Position numbers and translations under genes: made by a program. Of a DNA stretch of 64,000 nucleotides, positions 9,315 through 18,359 are shown in pieces (positions within the stretch are counted from its first letter, which is position 1; each line of letters starts with the position of its first letter). Origin of the DNA: Pelagovum pacificum (GTDB lineage: Bacteria > Pseudomonadota > Alphaproteobacteria > Rhodobacterales > Rhodobacteraceae); NCBI RefSeq assembly GCF_016134045.1, contig NZ_CP065915.1:3781001-3845000 (forward strand). Direction: 5' to 3'. The notes beneath the pieces are model-generated. The model did not search any database. It saw only the letters and a program-made list of their open reading frames with translations, and was not told the origin of the DNA.

Positions 9315-10406
9315 ATGATCCGTCTCCTGATCCTCCTGTCCGTGGCGATGCTCGCGGCATGTTCCCAGGAGGGTCGGGATTCCTTCGCATTCGTGCCGGA
9401 AGCGGTGGACTACGGGACGCAGGTCCCGGTGTTCGTCGCCTCCGGGCGCGACCGGGAGGGGAACGGCTACTTCGAATACGGACGCGCCGCGGGCATCAGC
9501 CTGTCGCGCTATACGGTGTCCGTTCCGCCGGTCCGGCCACTCGGCATGGTGACGCTCGCCTCCGAGGGCTACATCAACCCGCGTCTGCAATACGTCGTGA
9601 GCGACATCGCGCAATTCGACGGGGACGCGGCGTTCGAAACTGAACTCGCGTCCGCTCTCGGACAATCGTCCAGCAAGACGGCAGTGATCTTCGTCCCCGG
9701 CTTCAACATCTCGTTCCGCGAGGCGCTCTACCGGCAGGCGCAGATGATGGTCGATTTGCAGATCCCCGGCGTGCCGGTGCTGTTCAGCTGGCCGAGCGCG
9801 AACAATGTGCTCGGCTACGGGTTCGACCGTGAAAGCATCCTCTATTCCCGCAATCCGCTGGAGAAACTGATCCGCCAGGCCGATGCCGCCGGTGCGGAGG
9901 AGGTCGTGGTGATCGGCCATTCGCTCGGCGCGCTGCTGACGATGGAGGTGCTGCGGCAGATGGCGATCCGGGACGGCGGTACGCCCTCTGTCGATTTCGG
10001 CGGCATTATCCTCGTCTCTCCCGACATCGATATCGAGCTGTTCCGGCGGCTCGCCGAGGAATCCGGCGGTCTGCCGGAGCCCTTCGCGATCTTCGTCTCG
10101 AAGAACGATCCGGCGCTCCGGATCTCCGCGTTGCTCGCGGGGACGCGGGACCGGCTGGGCACGAATACCGACCCCGCGCTCTTGGGAAATCTGCCCGTTT
10201 CGGTGATCGACGTGTCCGACTTCGCCTTCGACAATGAGAACCTGCATTTCACGGCCGCGAACTCACCCGCGCTGATCCGGATACTCACGCGCGCGGCGAT
10301 GGCAGAGCGCGAAACACCGGGAAGCGCGGGGCCGGTCTTGGGGTCCGTCATGGGTCAGGGGATGGAAACGGCGGTGCTGATCTCACCCCGCGCGCTGGCG
10401 CAATAG
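9315..10406 (+). CDS. lipoprotein alpha/beta hydrolase (DUF900-type)
   Basis: This is a 363-aa protein beginning with a lipoprotein signal (LLSVAMLAAC, lipid-anchored Cys16). The body is an alpha/beta hydrolase: FVPGFNISF supplies the oxyanion-loop strand, and GHSLGA places the nucleophile at Ser203. An Asp/His pair is expected near DVSDFAFDN and NLHFTAAN. DUF900 proteins are serine-hydrolase-like with unproven substrates. It starts 7 bp after the hslU stop and is probably co-transcribed. It is likely anchored in the cell envelope. Confidence 0.75.
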   Translation: MIRLLILLSVAMLAACSQEGRDSFAFVPEAVDYGTQVPVFVASGRDREGNGYFEYGRAAGISLSRYTVSVPPVRPLGMVTLASEGYINPRLQYVVSDIAQFDGDAAFETELASALGQSSSKTAVIFVPGFNISFREALYRQAQMMVDLQIPGVPVLFSWPSANNVLGYGFDRESILYSRNPLEKLIRQADAAGAEEVVVIGHSLGALLTMEVLRQMAIRDGGTPSVDFGGIILVSPDIDIELFRRLAEESGGLPEPFAIFVSKNDPALRISALLAGTRDRLGTNTDPALLGNLPVSVIDVSDFAFDNENLHFTAANSPALIRILTRAAMAERETPGSAGPVLGSVMGQGMETAVLISPRALAQ

Positions 10407-10445
10407 GGCTTCACATCCGCGAAAAAGGGGCAGAGTAATCCGCTC

Positions 10446-11669
10446 ATGCCCCTCCTCAAATTCGTTCGAGAGAACGCGGCATTCCTCCTCGCCGGGGTTT
10501 TGATCGCCTTCACCTCGTCCTACGGACAAACCTATTTCATCTCGATCTTCGCGGGACAGATCCGCGAGGAATTCTCGCTGTCGCATGGCAACTGGGGCCT
10601 GATCTACACGGTCGGCACCACGATTTCGGCCATGACGATGGTCTGGGCCGGCGCGCTGACGGACCGGTTCCGGACCCGGCAGCTCGGCCTGATCGTGATG
10701 GTCGGACTGGCGATCGCGAGTCTGGCCATGGCGGCGGTTCCGTCGGCGATGATGCTGATCGCAGTGATCTTCCTGCTCCGTCTCACCGGGCAAGGGATGA
10801 TGAGCCACCTCGCAATGGTGTCGATGGCGCGCTGGTTCGTCGCGCGCCGCGGCACGGCGATGTCGATCGCGTCGATGGGGTTCGCGCTGGGTCAGGCGGT
10901 GCTGCCGATCGCGTTCGTCGCGCTGCTGGGCATCTTCGACTGGCGGCTCCTGTGGGTCGGGGCGGCCTTGCTCGTCATGCTGACGCTGCCGGTCATCATC
11001 AGCCTGCTCCGGCTGGAGCGGACACCGCAGTCGGTTGCCGAGAGCACGCAGTCGACCGGCATGGGCAACCGCCACTGGACGCGGAACGAGGTCATCCGTC
11101 ATCCGCTGTTCTGGATGATGATCCCTGCCCTGCTCGGCCCGCCGGCGTGGGGCACGGCGCTCTTCTTCCAGCAGGTCCACCTTGTCGAGGTGAAGGGTTG
11201 GGAGCTGGCGCAGTGGGTCGCCTTGATGCCGATCTTCACCGTGATGATGATCGGGTCGAACTTCTCCTGCGGGCTGGCGATCGACAAGCTGGGTAGTCCG
11301 GCGGCGATCAGTGTCTACATGATCCCCTTCGCGCTCGGCTCGCTCATCATCGGGGCGAGCGGGTCGCTGACGATGGCCGGCCTCGGCCTCGCCGTTTTCG
11401 CGATCGGCAACGGTATGCAGACGACGACACCGGGCGCCTTCTGGGCGGAGTTCTTCGGGACGCGGCACCTCGGGTCGATCAAGGCGGTCGCCTCGGCCAT
11501 CATGGTATTCGGGAGCGCCATCGGGCCGGGACTGACCGGCGTGCTGATCGACTACGGCATCGACTTTCCGCAACAGCTGTTCGGGATCGCGGTCTACTTC
11601 GCCTGCGCAGGCGCTTTGGCGGTCTTCGGCGTGCTGCGGGCGCGGTCCGCGCTACCGGCTCCGGCGTAG
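10446..11669 (+). CDS. MFS transporter
   Basis: This is an integral membrane protein of 407 aa with about 12 hydrophobic helices. The MFS motif A is recognisable between TM2 and TM3 as GALTDRFRTRQ. ARWFVARRGTAMSIASMG fits the TM4-TM5 loop pattern of the oxalate/formate-nitrate-like MFS branch. The substrate cannot be told from sequence. The 3' end overlaps the convergent smr gene by 18 bp. Confidence 0.8.
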   Translation: MPLLKFVRENAAFLLAGVLIAFTSSYGQTYFISIFAGQIREEFSLSHGNWGLIYTVGTTISAMTMVWAGALTDRFRTRQLGLIVMVGLAIASLAMAAVPSAMMLIAVIFLLRLTGQGMMSHLAMVSMARWFVARRGTAMSIASMGFALGQAVLPIAFVALLGIFDWRLLWVGAALLVMLTLPVIISLLRLERTPQSVAESTQSTGMGNRHWTRNEVIRHPLFWMMIPALLGPPAWGTALFFQQVHLVEVKGWELAQWVALMPIFTVMMIGSNFSCGLAIDKLGSPAAISVYMIPFALGSLIIGASGSLTMAGLGLAVFAIGNGMQTTTPGAFWAEFFGTRHLGSIKAVASAIMVFGSAIGPGLTGVLIDYGIDFPQQLFGIAVYFACAGALAVFGVLRARSALPAPA

Positions 11670-12242
11670 GTAGACGTAGAAGGCGCCGGTTCCGCCGTGG
11701 CTGATGTGCGCCTCGGTCACCTGCATCACGACGGGCGCGAGTGGCGCCATCTTCAGCCATTGCGGCACCTGGTGCCGCAGGACGCCGTGCCGGGTCGGGA
11801 TCGGGCCGGGGGCGTCGCGATGCTTTCCCTTGCCGGTGATGACCAGAACCAGTCGCTTGCCCGAGGCATGGGACGACAGGATGAAGTTCAGAAGCGCAGG
11901 ATGCGCCTGCGCCATCGTCATGCCGTGCAGGTCGATCCGCCCTTCCGGTCGCAGCTTGCCACGTTTCATCCGGGTGTGGGTGCGCCGGTCCATGTTGAGC
12001 GGGTTGCCGGACAGCTGTTCGGTCAGGCTCGACATCAGGTCATGGTCGCGGCTGTGATCGGACTTCGAGCCGACCTCGAACCGCTCGATCCGTGGCGTGG
12101 GATCGGGCGCGCGCTTGCTGAACGGTTTCTCCTGTTCAGCCGGGGTCGTGGCTTTCGGGCGGTTCTGCAGAGGGTCGGCGCTTTTCGCGACCCTGTCCCA
12201 CAGCGCACGTTCGTCCGGAGAGAGCCGACGCTTCCGGGTCAC
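11652..12242 (-). CDS. Smr-domain protein
   Basis: This is a 196-aa protein with a charged, poorly conserved N-terminal half and a C-terminal Smr (small MutS-related) domain. The domain shows IDLHGMTMAQAHPAL, then LVLVITGKGKH, the two hallmark blocks (DLHG and TGKG). Smr domains are nucleases acting on branched DNA or on RNA; stand-alone alphaproteobacterial members are uncharacterised. The start overlaps the mltA stop (12239-12242), and the three minus-strand genes timA-mltA-smr form one overlapping set. Confidence 0.85.
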   Translation of the reverse strand: MTRKRRLSPDERALWDRVAKSADPLQNRPKATTPAEQEKPFSKRAPDPTPRIERFEVGSKSDHSRDHDLMSSLTEQLSGNPLNMDRRTHTRMKRGKLRPEGRIDLHGMTMAQAHPALLNFILSSHASGKRLVLVITGKGKHRDAPGPIPTRHGVLRHQVPQWLKMAPLAPVVMQVTEAHISHGGTGAFYVYLRRSR

Positions 12243-13267
12243 TCGAGCACTTCTGGCAGCATGGCGTAGGCGCGCTGAATCGGGACCAGCACGACCATGC
12301 GCCCGCCATCCTTCACGGTTCCCGCCCGCGCGCCGGCTCGGTCGCCGAACCCGAAGAAAATGTCGGCCCGCTGCGCGCCCTTGATCGCCGCGCCGGTGTC
12401 CTGCGCGACCATTAGCCGTTGCATTGGCTCGTTGCCGTCCTTTTCGATCCAGACCGGAGCACCGAGCGGGACAATCGAAGGATCGACCGCGATGGAGCGC
12501 ATCGGCGTGATCGACCGGTTCATCGCGCCGAGCGGCCCACGGTCGGCCGGCACTTCAGAGACTTCGCGGAAGAAAACGTAGCTTTCGTTCGCCCAGAGAA
12601 GCTCCTGCCCGAGGATCGGGTTGTTCTGCACCCAGGAGCGGATGACCGGGGCGGAGACTTCGTGTTCTTCGAAAACGCCGCGGCGGATCAACTCAGTCCC
12701 GACGGAGGTGTAGGGCCGCTTGTTCGCGCCGCCGTATCCGACGCGGATGAAGCGACCGTCCGGCAGGCGGATGCGACCGGATCCCTGGATCTGCAGGAAG
12801 AACAGGTCGACCGGGTCGTCGACCCACGCGATCTCGAGATCCCTGTCGGCGAGGATGCCGGTCTCTTCGATTTCGCGACGGGACAGCCACGGATCCTCAC
12901 CGAGTTCGGGGGGAACGCCGTAGACCGGGTAGCGGAAACGTTCGCTCGGGCTGAGGGAACCGCGAAGCTCGGGCTCGAAGTAGCCGGTGAAGAGCATCGG
13001 ATCTCCGTCCTCGATCAGGATCGGCGTAAAGAACATCTCGAAGAAGCTGCGCCCGTCAGTCGCCTCCTCGGCAAGGTCGCAGAGCACGGACCAATCCTGC
13101 GTGTCGAAATCCATGCAGGTGTTGCGGAACACAGTGAGCGCCGCATCGTGGTCGTCGTCCGGCCAGCCCTGAAGCTCGTCGAACTCGAGAATGGTGTGAG
13201 TGGTTTGCGCCATTGCGCCGGAAGATAGCAGGGCCAGCGCGAACGCCAGCCCCTGTCCTGCCCTCAT
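12239..13267 (-). CDS. mltA: membrane-bound lytic murein transglycosylase A
   Basis: This is a peptidoglycan lytic transglycosylase of 342 aa with an N-terminal secretion signal (residues 1-20, ending AMAQ). No lipobox cysteine is visible, unlike E. coli MltA. The MltA domain includes LQIQGSGRIRLPDG and the C-terminal 3D domain reads AVDPSIVPLGAPVWI, then MVAQDTGAAIKG and RADIFFG, where the Asp of the 3D motif is expected to be catalytic. The start codon overlaps the stop of the upstream timA (ATGA) and the stop overlaps smr. Confidence 0.92.
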   Translation of the reverse strand: MRAGQGLAFALALLSSGAMAQTTHTILEFDELQGWPDDDHDAALTVFRNTCMDFDTQDWSVLCDLAEEATDGRSFFEMFFTPILIEDGDPMLFTGYFEPELRGSLSPSERFRYPVYGVPPELGEDPWLSRREIEETGILADRDLEIAWVDDPVDLFFLQIQGSGRIRLPDGRFIRVGYGGANKRPYTSVGTELIRRGVFEEHEVSAPVIRSWVQNNPILGQELLWANESYVFFREVSEVPADRGPLGAMNRSITPMRSIAVDPSIVPLGAPVWIEKDGNEPMQRLMVAQDTGAAIKGAQRADIFFGFGDRAGARAGTVKDGGRMVVLVPIQRAYAMLPEVLE

Positions 13268-13929
13268 TCGCCAGTCGCGACGAGGATCCAGTTCGGATCA
13301 TTCGTCCCCATGGTGCGGGCGAAGGTCCATACGTCACGCTGGCGCTTGATCTCGGAGGGGCTGCCCTCCACCACGTCGCCGGCATTGTCGCGCACGACGG
13401 AGGTGATCTCCCCCGTGAAACGGATCACGAGTTCCGCTTCCGAAGTCGTCCGGTCGAATTCCGCATCTTTCAGCGCGATCTCGGAGAGGCCGACGAAGCT
13501 GGCCTCGACCTTGAGGCCCTTGGCTTCGCGATCTTCCACGACCGAGGCGAAGGCGGCGTAGACCTCGTCCGACAGGAACGGGCGGACTGACGCGAGGTCG
13601 CCGTTCTCGAACGACATCAGGATCATCTCGTAGGCCTGACCTGCGCCGGACAGGAATTCGGAGACCCCGAAGGACGGCTCGGCGCGCTTCATGTCGGCCA
13701 GTGCCTTGGCGGCATCGCTGTCCTCGGGCACGTGATCGGTGATGTCGCGGTCAGGGCCACCTTCGATCACCTCGAAGTCCGGTCGCGACCGCTGGACGGT
13801 GTTGCGGTCGTTCTCCGACACCTGGGGTTTCTCGAACCCTTCGCGTGTGCCGAGAACGCTGCGCAGGCGCAGGATCAGGAACACTGCGATCCCCGCAAGG
13901 ACGAGGAGCTGGATAATCGGAGAATTCAT
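13264..13929 (-). CDS. Tim44/TimA-family membrane-anchored protein
   Basis: This is a 221-aa protein with one N-terminal membrane helix (residues 4-22) followed by an acidic linker and a Tim44-like domain (about residues 85-221: FLSGAGQAYEMILMSFENGDL, FLSDEVYAAFASVVEDRE). In alphaproteobacteria such TimA proteins are proposed relatives of the mitochondrial Tim44 import adaptor. The open frame extends upstream, but ATG 13929 gives the membrane anchor directly and is the usual start. It lies divergent from fxsA and upstream of mltA with a 4-bp overlap. Nearby secB makes an envelope-biogenesis role plausible but unproven. Confidence 0.82.
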   Translation of the reverse strand: MNSPIIQLLVLAGIAVFLILRLRSVLGTREGFEKPQVSENDRNTVQRSRPDFEVIEGGPDRDITDHVPEDSDAAKALADMKRAEPSFGVSEFLSGAGQAYEMILMSFENGDLASVRPFLSDEVYAAFASVVEDREAKGLKVEASFVGLSEIALKDAEFDRTTSEAELVIRFTGEITSVVRDNAGDVVEGSPSEIKRQRDVWTFARTMGTNDPNWILVATGE

Positions 13930-14056
13930 TTGAAAAGCCTCGTTTTCGGGGCAGCGTGGCAGGATCGGATTGCGGACCTTATGTAAGGACTGCGCGGGTG
14001 CCTGTCCACAAGGGGCGGGCGAACTGTCGCGCGTTGACGCAGAAATGAGGTAGGCC

Positions 14057-14554
14057 ATGTGGCTGTTCGCCGCCTTCATCGCGGTTCCCCTGATCGAAAT
14101 TGCCCTCTTCATCCAGGTCGGCGGTCTTATCGGCCTGTGGCCGACGCTCGGTGTAGTGATCGTCACCGCGATTGTCGGGACGTGGCTCGTCCGGAGCCAG
14201 GGCGCGGCAGAGCTTGGCCGGCTGAGACGGTCGATCAACGATCTGAACGACCCAACCGAGCCATTGGCACATGGCGCTATGATCCTCGTCTCCGGTGCGC
14301 TTCTGCTGACGCCGGGGTTCTTTACCGACACCGTCGGCTTCCTTCTGCTGGTGCCCGCCGTGCGGCAGGCTGCGCTCAGATGGGTGAAGTCACGCGTCAC
14401 CGTGCAGAACTTCACCTACCAGGACCGTCCTGCCGGTCCGGGGGGACGTCCCCGTCCGCGCGACACCGTGGTGGACGTGGATTATGAGGATGTGACCCCG
14501 GATCAGTCCAACAAGACGCCGACACACCAGCCCTCCGGGTGGACACGCCATTGA
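14057..14554 (+). CDS. fxsA: FxsA family membrane protein
   Basis: This is a 165-aa inner-membrane protein. FxsA-typical blocks are PLIEIALFIQVGGLIGLWPTL, the TWLVRSQG segment, and LLLTPGFFTDTVGFLLLVPAVR, giving three to four hydrophobic segments. The tail is hydrophilic. FxsA in E. coli alleviates F-exclusion of phage T7; its native role is unknown. The fxsA-secB-dnaQ-coaE-aroE-maf order is the arrangement known beside the Caulobacter origin. Confidence 0.88.
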   Translation: MWLFAAFIAVPLIEIALFIQVGGLIGLWPTLGVVIVTAIVGTWLVRSQGAAELGRLRRSINDLNDPTEPLAHGAMILVSGALLLTPGFFTDTVGFLLLVPAVRQAALRWVKSRVTVQNFTYQDRPAGPGGRPRPRDTVVDVDYEDVTPDQSNKTPTHQPSGWTRH

Positions 14555-14609
14555 GGGCACGGGGCGAGGCTGCTACGAACAGCCGACCTTAATTTCCGGA
14601 GCACGTAAT

Positions 14610-15134
14610 ATGTCCGACGAAACCACGAACCCGGGCGGCACCGACGCAGCTGCCACGAACGGCCAGCAACAGGCCCAGATCACCCAGAAGGTCCTCGGCC
14701 AGTATGTCCGCGACCTCTCGTTCGAAAACGTGATGGCCCAGAAGGGTGTGAGCGGCGACGTTCAGCCCGAGATCCAGGTCAAGGTGAACCTCGACGCCAA
14801 GAAGCGCGGCAACACCGAGAACCAGTATGAGATCGTCACGAAGCTCAACATCACGTCGAAGACCAAGGACAAGGGCGACCCGCTCTTCGTGCTGGAAATC
14901 GAATATGCCGGTGTCTTCCAGGTCGAAGGCGTGCCGGAGCAGCAGCTTCACCCCTACCTTCTGATCGAGTGCCCGCGCGTGACCTTCCCGTTCCTTCGCC
15001 GGATCGTCAGCGACGTGACCCGCGACGGGGGCTTCCCGCCTCTGAACCTCGAGATGATCGACTTCCTCGCGCTCTATCGCCAGGAAATCTCCCGCCGCGC
15101 GCAGGCGCAGCAGGCCACCAGCCCGGCGAACTGA
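14610..15134 (+). CDS. secB: protein-export chaperone SecB
   Basis: This is a 174-aa cytosolic export chaperone that keeps precursors unfolded for SecA. The SecB core begins at QYVRDLSFENV and includes DPLFVLEIEYAGVF and the highly conserved ECPRVTFPFLRRIVSDVTRDGGFPP region (split here as ECPRVTFPF and RDGGFPPL). The first 20 residues are a Gln/Ala/Thr-rich extension common in alphaproteobacteria. It ends 5 bp before the convergent dnaQ stop, with no obvious terminator between. Confidence 0.95.
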   Translation: MSDETTNPGGTDAAATNGQQQAQITQKVLGQYVRDLSFENVMAQKGVSGDVQPEIQVKVNLDAKKRGNTENQYEIVTKLNITSKTKDKGDPLFVLEIEYAGVFQVEGVPEQQLHPYLLIECPRVTFPFLRRIVSDVTRDGGFPPLNLEMIDFLALYRQEISRRAQAQQATSPAN

Positions 15135-15138
15135 TCGG

Positions 15139-15828
15139 TCAGGCGCGCTTCCAGAGCGCGCCGTCCCCGAGTTTCTCGACAAATGCCTCGTGCGCCGCGG
15201 CTTCGGCCGCGGTGAGACGGGACGGCAGAGGCGTCGGCCGCGGTGCGGGACGCCAGTTGCTGTCGCCACCGCCATCGGACGTCGCAGCGGTATCGCTCGA
15301 CAGCACGAGGTCGGGCTGACGACCACCGATCAGCTCGAGATACACTTCCGCCAAAATTTCGGAGTCGAGCAACGCGCCGTGCAGCGTGCGCGAGGAGTTG
15401 TCGATCCCGAAGCGCCGGCAGAGCGCGTCGAGCGAGGCGGGCGAGCCCGGAAACCGCCGCCGCGCGATGTCGAGCGTGTCGATCGCGCGGTTGTCTGGCA
15501 GTTTCGGCAACCCGCACCAACCAAGCTCCGCGTTCAGGAATTTCATGTCGAAGGTCGCGTTGTGGATCACCAGCTTGGCATCGCCGATGAAATCGAGGAA
15601 CTGCTGCCCGATCGCCTTGAAGACCGGCTTGTCGGCAAGGAACTCGTCGCCGAGACCGTGGATCTCGTAGGCGCCCTGCGGCATCGACCGTTCAGGATTG
15701 ATATATTGGTGGTAGGTTCGGCCGGTCGGCATATGGCCCGACAGCTCGACCGCGCCGATCTCGACGATCCGGTCACCCTGATCAGGCTCGAACCCGGTGG
15801 TTTCAGTGTCGAGTACGATCTCACGCAT
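15139..15828 (-). CDS. dnaQ: DNA polymerase III epsilon subunit, proofreading exonuclease
   Basis: This is a 3'-5' DEDDh exonuclease of 229 aa. ExoI is [11 protein letters not shown] with Asp7 and Glu9; ExoII is [15 protein letters not shown]; ExoIII is [16 protein letters not shown] with the catalytic His and Asp. The C-terminal tail is Pro/Thr-rich and would hold the polymerase-alpha contact. It is the last gene of a four-gene minus-strand run maf-aroE-coaE-dnaQ, overlapping coaE by 8 bp. Confidence 0.94.
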   Translation of the reverse strand: MREIVLDTETTGFEPDQGDRIVEIGAVELSGHMPTGRTYHQYINPERSMPQGAYEIHGLGDEFLADKPVFKAIGQQFLDFIGDAKLVIHNATFDMKFLNAELGWCGLPKLPDNRAIDTLDIARRRFPGSPASLDALCRRFGIDNSSRTLHGALLDSEILAEVYLELIGGRQPDLVLSSDTAATSDGGGDSNWRPAPRPTPLPSRLTAAEAAAHEAFVEKLGDGALWKRA

Positions 15829-16414
15829 GGGCGATCCGCTCCCTCAATTCCGCGACGAGGACCGCGACCTGATCGCGCGCACCCTCCATCGTCAGGGTCT
15901 CGATGATATGGTCGGCGCGGCGGCGCTTCTCCGCATCGGGCATCTGCCGCGCAAGGATGGCGCTGAAATGCGCCTCCGTCATTTCCGGCCGCGCGAGGAC
16001 CCGTTCCTTCTGAACGTCGAGCGGGACGGAGACGACGGCGACGCTGTCCATCGTGCCCTCCGCGCCGATCTCGAACAGAAGCGGGATGTCGAAGATGGCG
16101 ATGTCGGCGTCGGTGTTGGCGAGAAACTCCGCGCGGTCTGCCGCGACGAGGGGATGCACGATTTCCTCGATCTGGCGGAGCCGGTCGGGATCCTCGGCGA
16201 TCAGGCGCTTCAATTCGGTGCGGGACACGCCACCATCCACGATGGCGTCCGGAAACAGGGCGCCGACCGGGCCGACCGCGCTGCCGCCCTTTTCATAGAT
16301 ACGATGAACGGCGGCGTCGGCGTCCCAAACCGGAATGCCGAGATCGGCGAACATGGCAGCCGTCGTCGACTTGCCCATCCCGATGGACCCCGTAAGACCA
16401 AGCGCCCAGGTCAT
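15821..16414 (-). CDS. coaE: dephospho-CoA kinase
   Basis: This enzyme phosphorylates the ribose 3'-OH of dephospho-CoA, the last step of coenzyme A synthesis; 197 aa. The P-loop GSIGMGKS is at residues 9-16, and the CoA-binding [14 protein letters not shown] and HPLVAADR blocks are present. It overlaps aroE upstream by 4 bp (ATGA). Confidence 0.94.
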   Translation of the reverse strand: MTWALGLTGSIGMGKSTTAAMFADLGIPVWDADAAVHRIYEKGGSAVGPVGALFPDAIVDGGVSRTELKRLIAEDPDRLRQIEEIVHPLVAADRAEFLANTDADIAIFDIPLLFEIGAEGTMDSVAVVSVPLDVQKERVLARPEMTEAHFSAILARQMPDAEKRRRADHIIETLTMEGARDQVAVLVAELRERIAHA

Positions 16415-17244
16415 GACAGGATGGCCTGCCGTACGTCTTCGTCCACGTCGGGGCGCGTCCCGAACCAGCGTTCGAACGCCGGCACAGCCTGGTGGAGCAA
16501 CATGCCAAGACCGTCGACCGCAATGCAGCCTCGCGCCTCGGCCTCCTGCAACAGGTTGGTGCGAAGCGGGACGTAGACGAGGTCGCTGACCACCGTGCCG
16601 GAGCGAAGCCCGTCAAGCGACAGCTTCAATTCCGGCGAGCCGGTCATGCCGAGCGAGGTCGTGTTCACCACGGTCGCGGAATCCTCGAGCACGTTGGCCG
16701 CCTGCACCCAGTCGATCACGTTGATGCGCGAGCCGAACTCCTGCCGCAGGCCTTCGGCCTTCTGCTTCGTTCGGTTGCTCAGCAGGATCTCGGGCACGCC
16801 GGCATCGAGCAGCGACGAGATGACAGCCCGCGCAGCGCCCCCGGCGCCAAGCACGGTGGCCGGACCGTCGGATGCTTTCCAGTCGGGCGCGGCCTGGCGG
16901 ATATTCTCGAGGAATCCGTAGTGATCCGTGTTGTCGGCGTGGATCTTGCCGTCCGACCGGAAGATCAGCGTGTTCGCTGCCCCGATCAGGATCGCCCGGT
17001 CCGACACGTGGTCGGCGATCTGCATGATCGAGACCTTGTGCGGGATCGTCACATTCGCGCCCACGAACCCGGCCTTGGGCAACATCCGCACCACCTCGGC
17101 GAGGTTGTGGTCGGCGACCTGAAGCGGCACGTAGTCGCCCGGCAGGCCATACCGCCGTAGCCAGAACTTGTGCAGTTTAGGGCTCAGCGAATGGGCAACC
17201 GGGTGGCCGATCACTCCGGCGAGCGGGATCCTCTCAAGTGTCAT
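16411..17244 (-). CDS. aroE: shikimate dehydrogenase (NADP)
   Basis: This enzyme reduces 3-dehydroshikimate in the chorismate pathway; 277 aa. The shikimate-binding HSLSPKLHKFW, catalytic Lys70 in NVTIPHK and Asp107 in ADNTDHYGF are all present, and the NADP-binding loop is VLGAGGAARAV. It overlaps maf and coaE by 4 bp each. Confidence 0.95.
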   Translation of the reverse strand: MTLERIPLAGVIGHPVAHSLSPKLHKFWLRRYGLPGDYVPLQVADHNLAEVVRMLPKAGFVGANVTIPHKVSIMQIADHVSDRAILIGAANTLIFRSDGKIHADNTDHYGFLENIRQAAPDWKASDGPATVLGAGGAARAVISSLLDAGVPEILLSNRTKQKAEGLRQEFGSRINVIDWVQAANVLEDSATVVNTTSLGMTGSPELKLSLDGLRSGTVVSDLVYVPLRTNLLQEAEARGCIAVDGLGMLLHQAVPAFERWFGTRPDVDEDVRQAILS

Positions 17245-17840
17245 GCGCGCAATGTCCCGCGAAGAACGAGGTAAGACAAGAGTTCGAGGAGCGGCAAACC
17301 GAGGACATTGAAGTGATCTCCGCCGATGCGTGTGAACAGCCGGACGCCCTCCTCCTCTAGCTTGTAGGCGCCGACCGAGTGACGGACGCTCTCCCAGTTC
17401 CGGGCGACGTAGTCATCTATATAGCCCTGCGACAGCTGCCTCATGGTGAGGTCGGCCCGTCCGACATGCCGCCAGACCGGTCGCGCCTCTTCGAAGATGA
17501 CTGCCGCTGAAAGCAGCTTGTGCGTGCTGTTCGACAGCGTGGCGAGCTGGCGCTTCGCCTCCTCCGGCGTTTCAGGCTTGGAATAGAGCGTGCGGTCATG
17601 TTCGAGGACCTGATCGGCGCCGATCACCAGCGCATCGGGATGGCGACGCGCGACGCGCTCTGCCTTCAGCTCCGCCAGCTTGTCGGCGATGTCACGCGGC
17701 GGTGCGCCTTCGTGCAGCATCGAATCGCGAATCATGGCTTCATCGACCCGAGCGGTCTCGACCTCGAACTCCAAGCCGGCGTTCCTCAAAAGTTCCGCCC
17801 GGATCGCGGACCCGGAGGCGAGAATGATGCGGTCAGTCAT
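17241..17840 (-). CDS. maf: Maf family nucleoside-triphosphate pyrophosphatase
   Basis: This is a 199-aa Maf-like hydrolase of non-canonical or methylated nucleotides. The N-terminal substrate loop ASGSAIRAELLRNAG and the catalytic-acid strand ALVIGADQVLEHD are clear. It is the first gene of the minus-strand maf-aroE-coaE-dnaQ set; its start borders the 0.5-kb gap that is the origin candidate, so its promoter must lie in that gap. Confidence 0.9.
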   Translation of the reverse strand: MTDRIILASGSAIRAELLRNAGLEFEVETARVDEAMIRDSMLHEGAPPRDIADKLAELKAERVARRHPDALVIGADQVLEHDRTLYSKPETPEEAKRQLATLSNSTHKLLSAAVIFEEARPVWRHVGRADLTMRQLSQGYIDDYVARNWESVRHSVGAYKLEEEGVRLFTRIGGDHFNVLGLPLLELLSYLVLRGTLRA

Positions 17841-18122
17841 GTTGATAAGTCCGGGGTAAGCCTGCGGAGTTTCGCGCCGAAATCCATGGAAGAAGTTAGC
17901 CCGTCATCAGGGATGGGGAGAAGTCCCGAGATGTCCGGTGATCACTCGTTAACAATCCACGTGGGGACAGGACAACCGGCTGATGTGGACAGGACCCCGA
18001 CTTTGCCGGGGTCAATGCCCCGATCCAAAATTCCGGACAGATGTCCGATCTCCAAGTATCTGATAATTAATCAGTATTCTGATCCGTCATACATCTGTTG
18101 CACCGATGTCATGGCGACGTGT

Positions 18123-18131
18123 TGTGTATAA
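18123..18131 (-). promoter_or_regulatory. DnaA box
   Basis: TGTGTATAA on the + strand reads TTATACACA on the minus strand, an exact match to the DnaA consensus TTATNCACA. Confidence 0.55.
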
Positions 18132-18250
18132 GTCGTGGGAGAATCTGGGCGCGCAGACTTATCCCTGCCCTCTACCTACAACCACTTCCCTTCTATCTTT
18201 TCTTAATTATTGGGTGAGAAACGTGACCGGAGGCACCCGGACCAGCGCGA

Positions 18251-18279
18251 TTGACAGACTGCCATGAAGTGCCTACGTG
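18251..18279 (+). promoter_or_regulatory. candidate sigma-70 promoter for rho
   Basis: A perfect -35 TTGACA at 18251-18256 is followed after 17 bp by a weak -10 TACGTG. It leaves an 80-nt leader before the rho ATG. Confidence 0.4.
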
Positions 18280-18359
18280 AGGTGCCAAGCCCGTCCGGGC
18301 CCAAGACTTCCCAATAGAGTTATGGAATGGCGGCCCCTGCGGGCGGCCTCTTGATATAG

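Larger units (their letters stand above)
17841..18359. other. candidate chromosomal replication origin (maf-rho intergenic)
   Basis: This is a 519-bp gene-free stretch, visibly richer in A+T than its surroundings. It contains one exact DnaA-box match on the minus strand (18123-18131), a one-mismatch box at 17840-17848 and a weaker one at 17984-17992. AT-rich tracts lie at about 18056-18083 (including a near-palindrome CTGATAATTAATCAG) and 18190-18212, candidates for an unwinding element. The flanks (maf-aroE-coaE-dnaQ-secB-fxsA on one side, rho-mnmE-mnmG-rsmG-parAB on the other) match the neighbourhood of the Caulobacter origin, except that hemE, hemH and the RP001-type gene are not here. Assignment is inference; few perfect DnaA boxes are visible. 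Confidence 0.5.

Noticed and set aside
17941..18000. Further DnaA boxes (for example at AACAATCCAC)
   Set aside because: Only about 6 of 9 positions match; counted as background rather than boxes.
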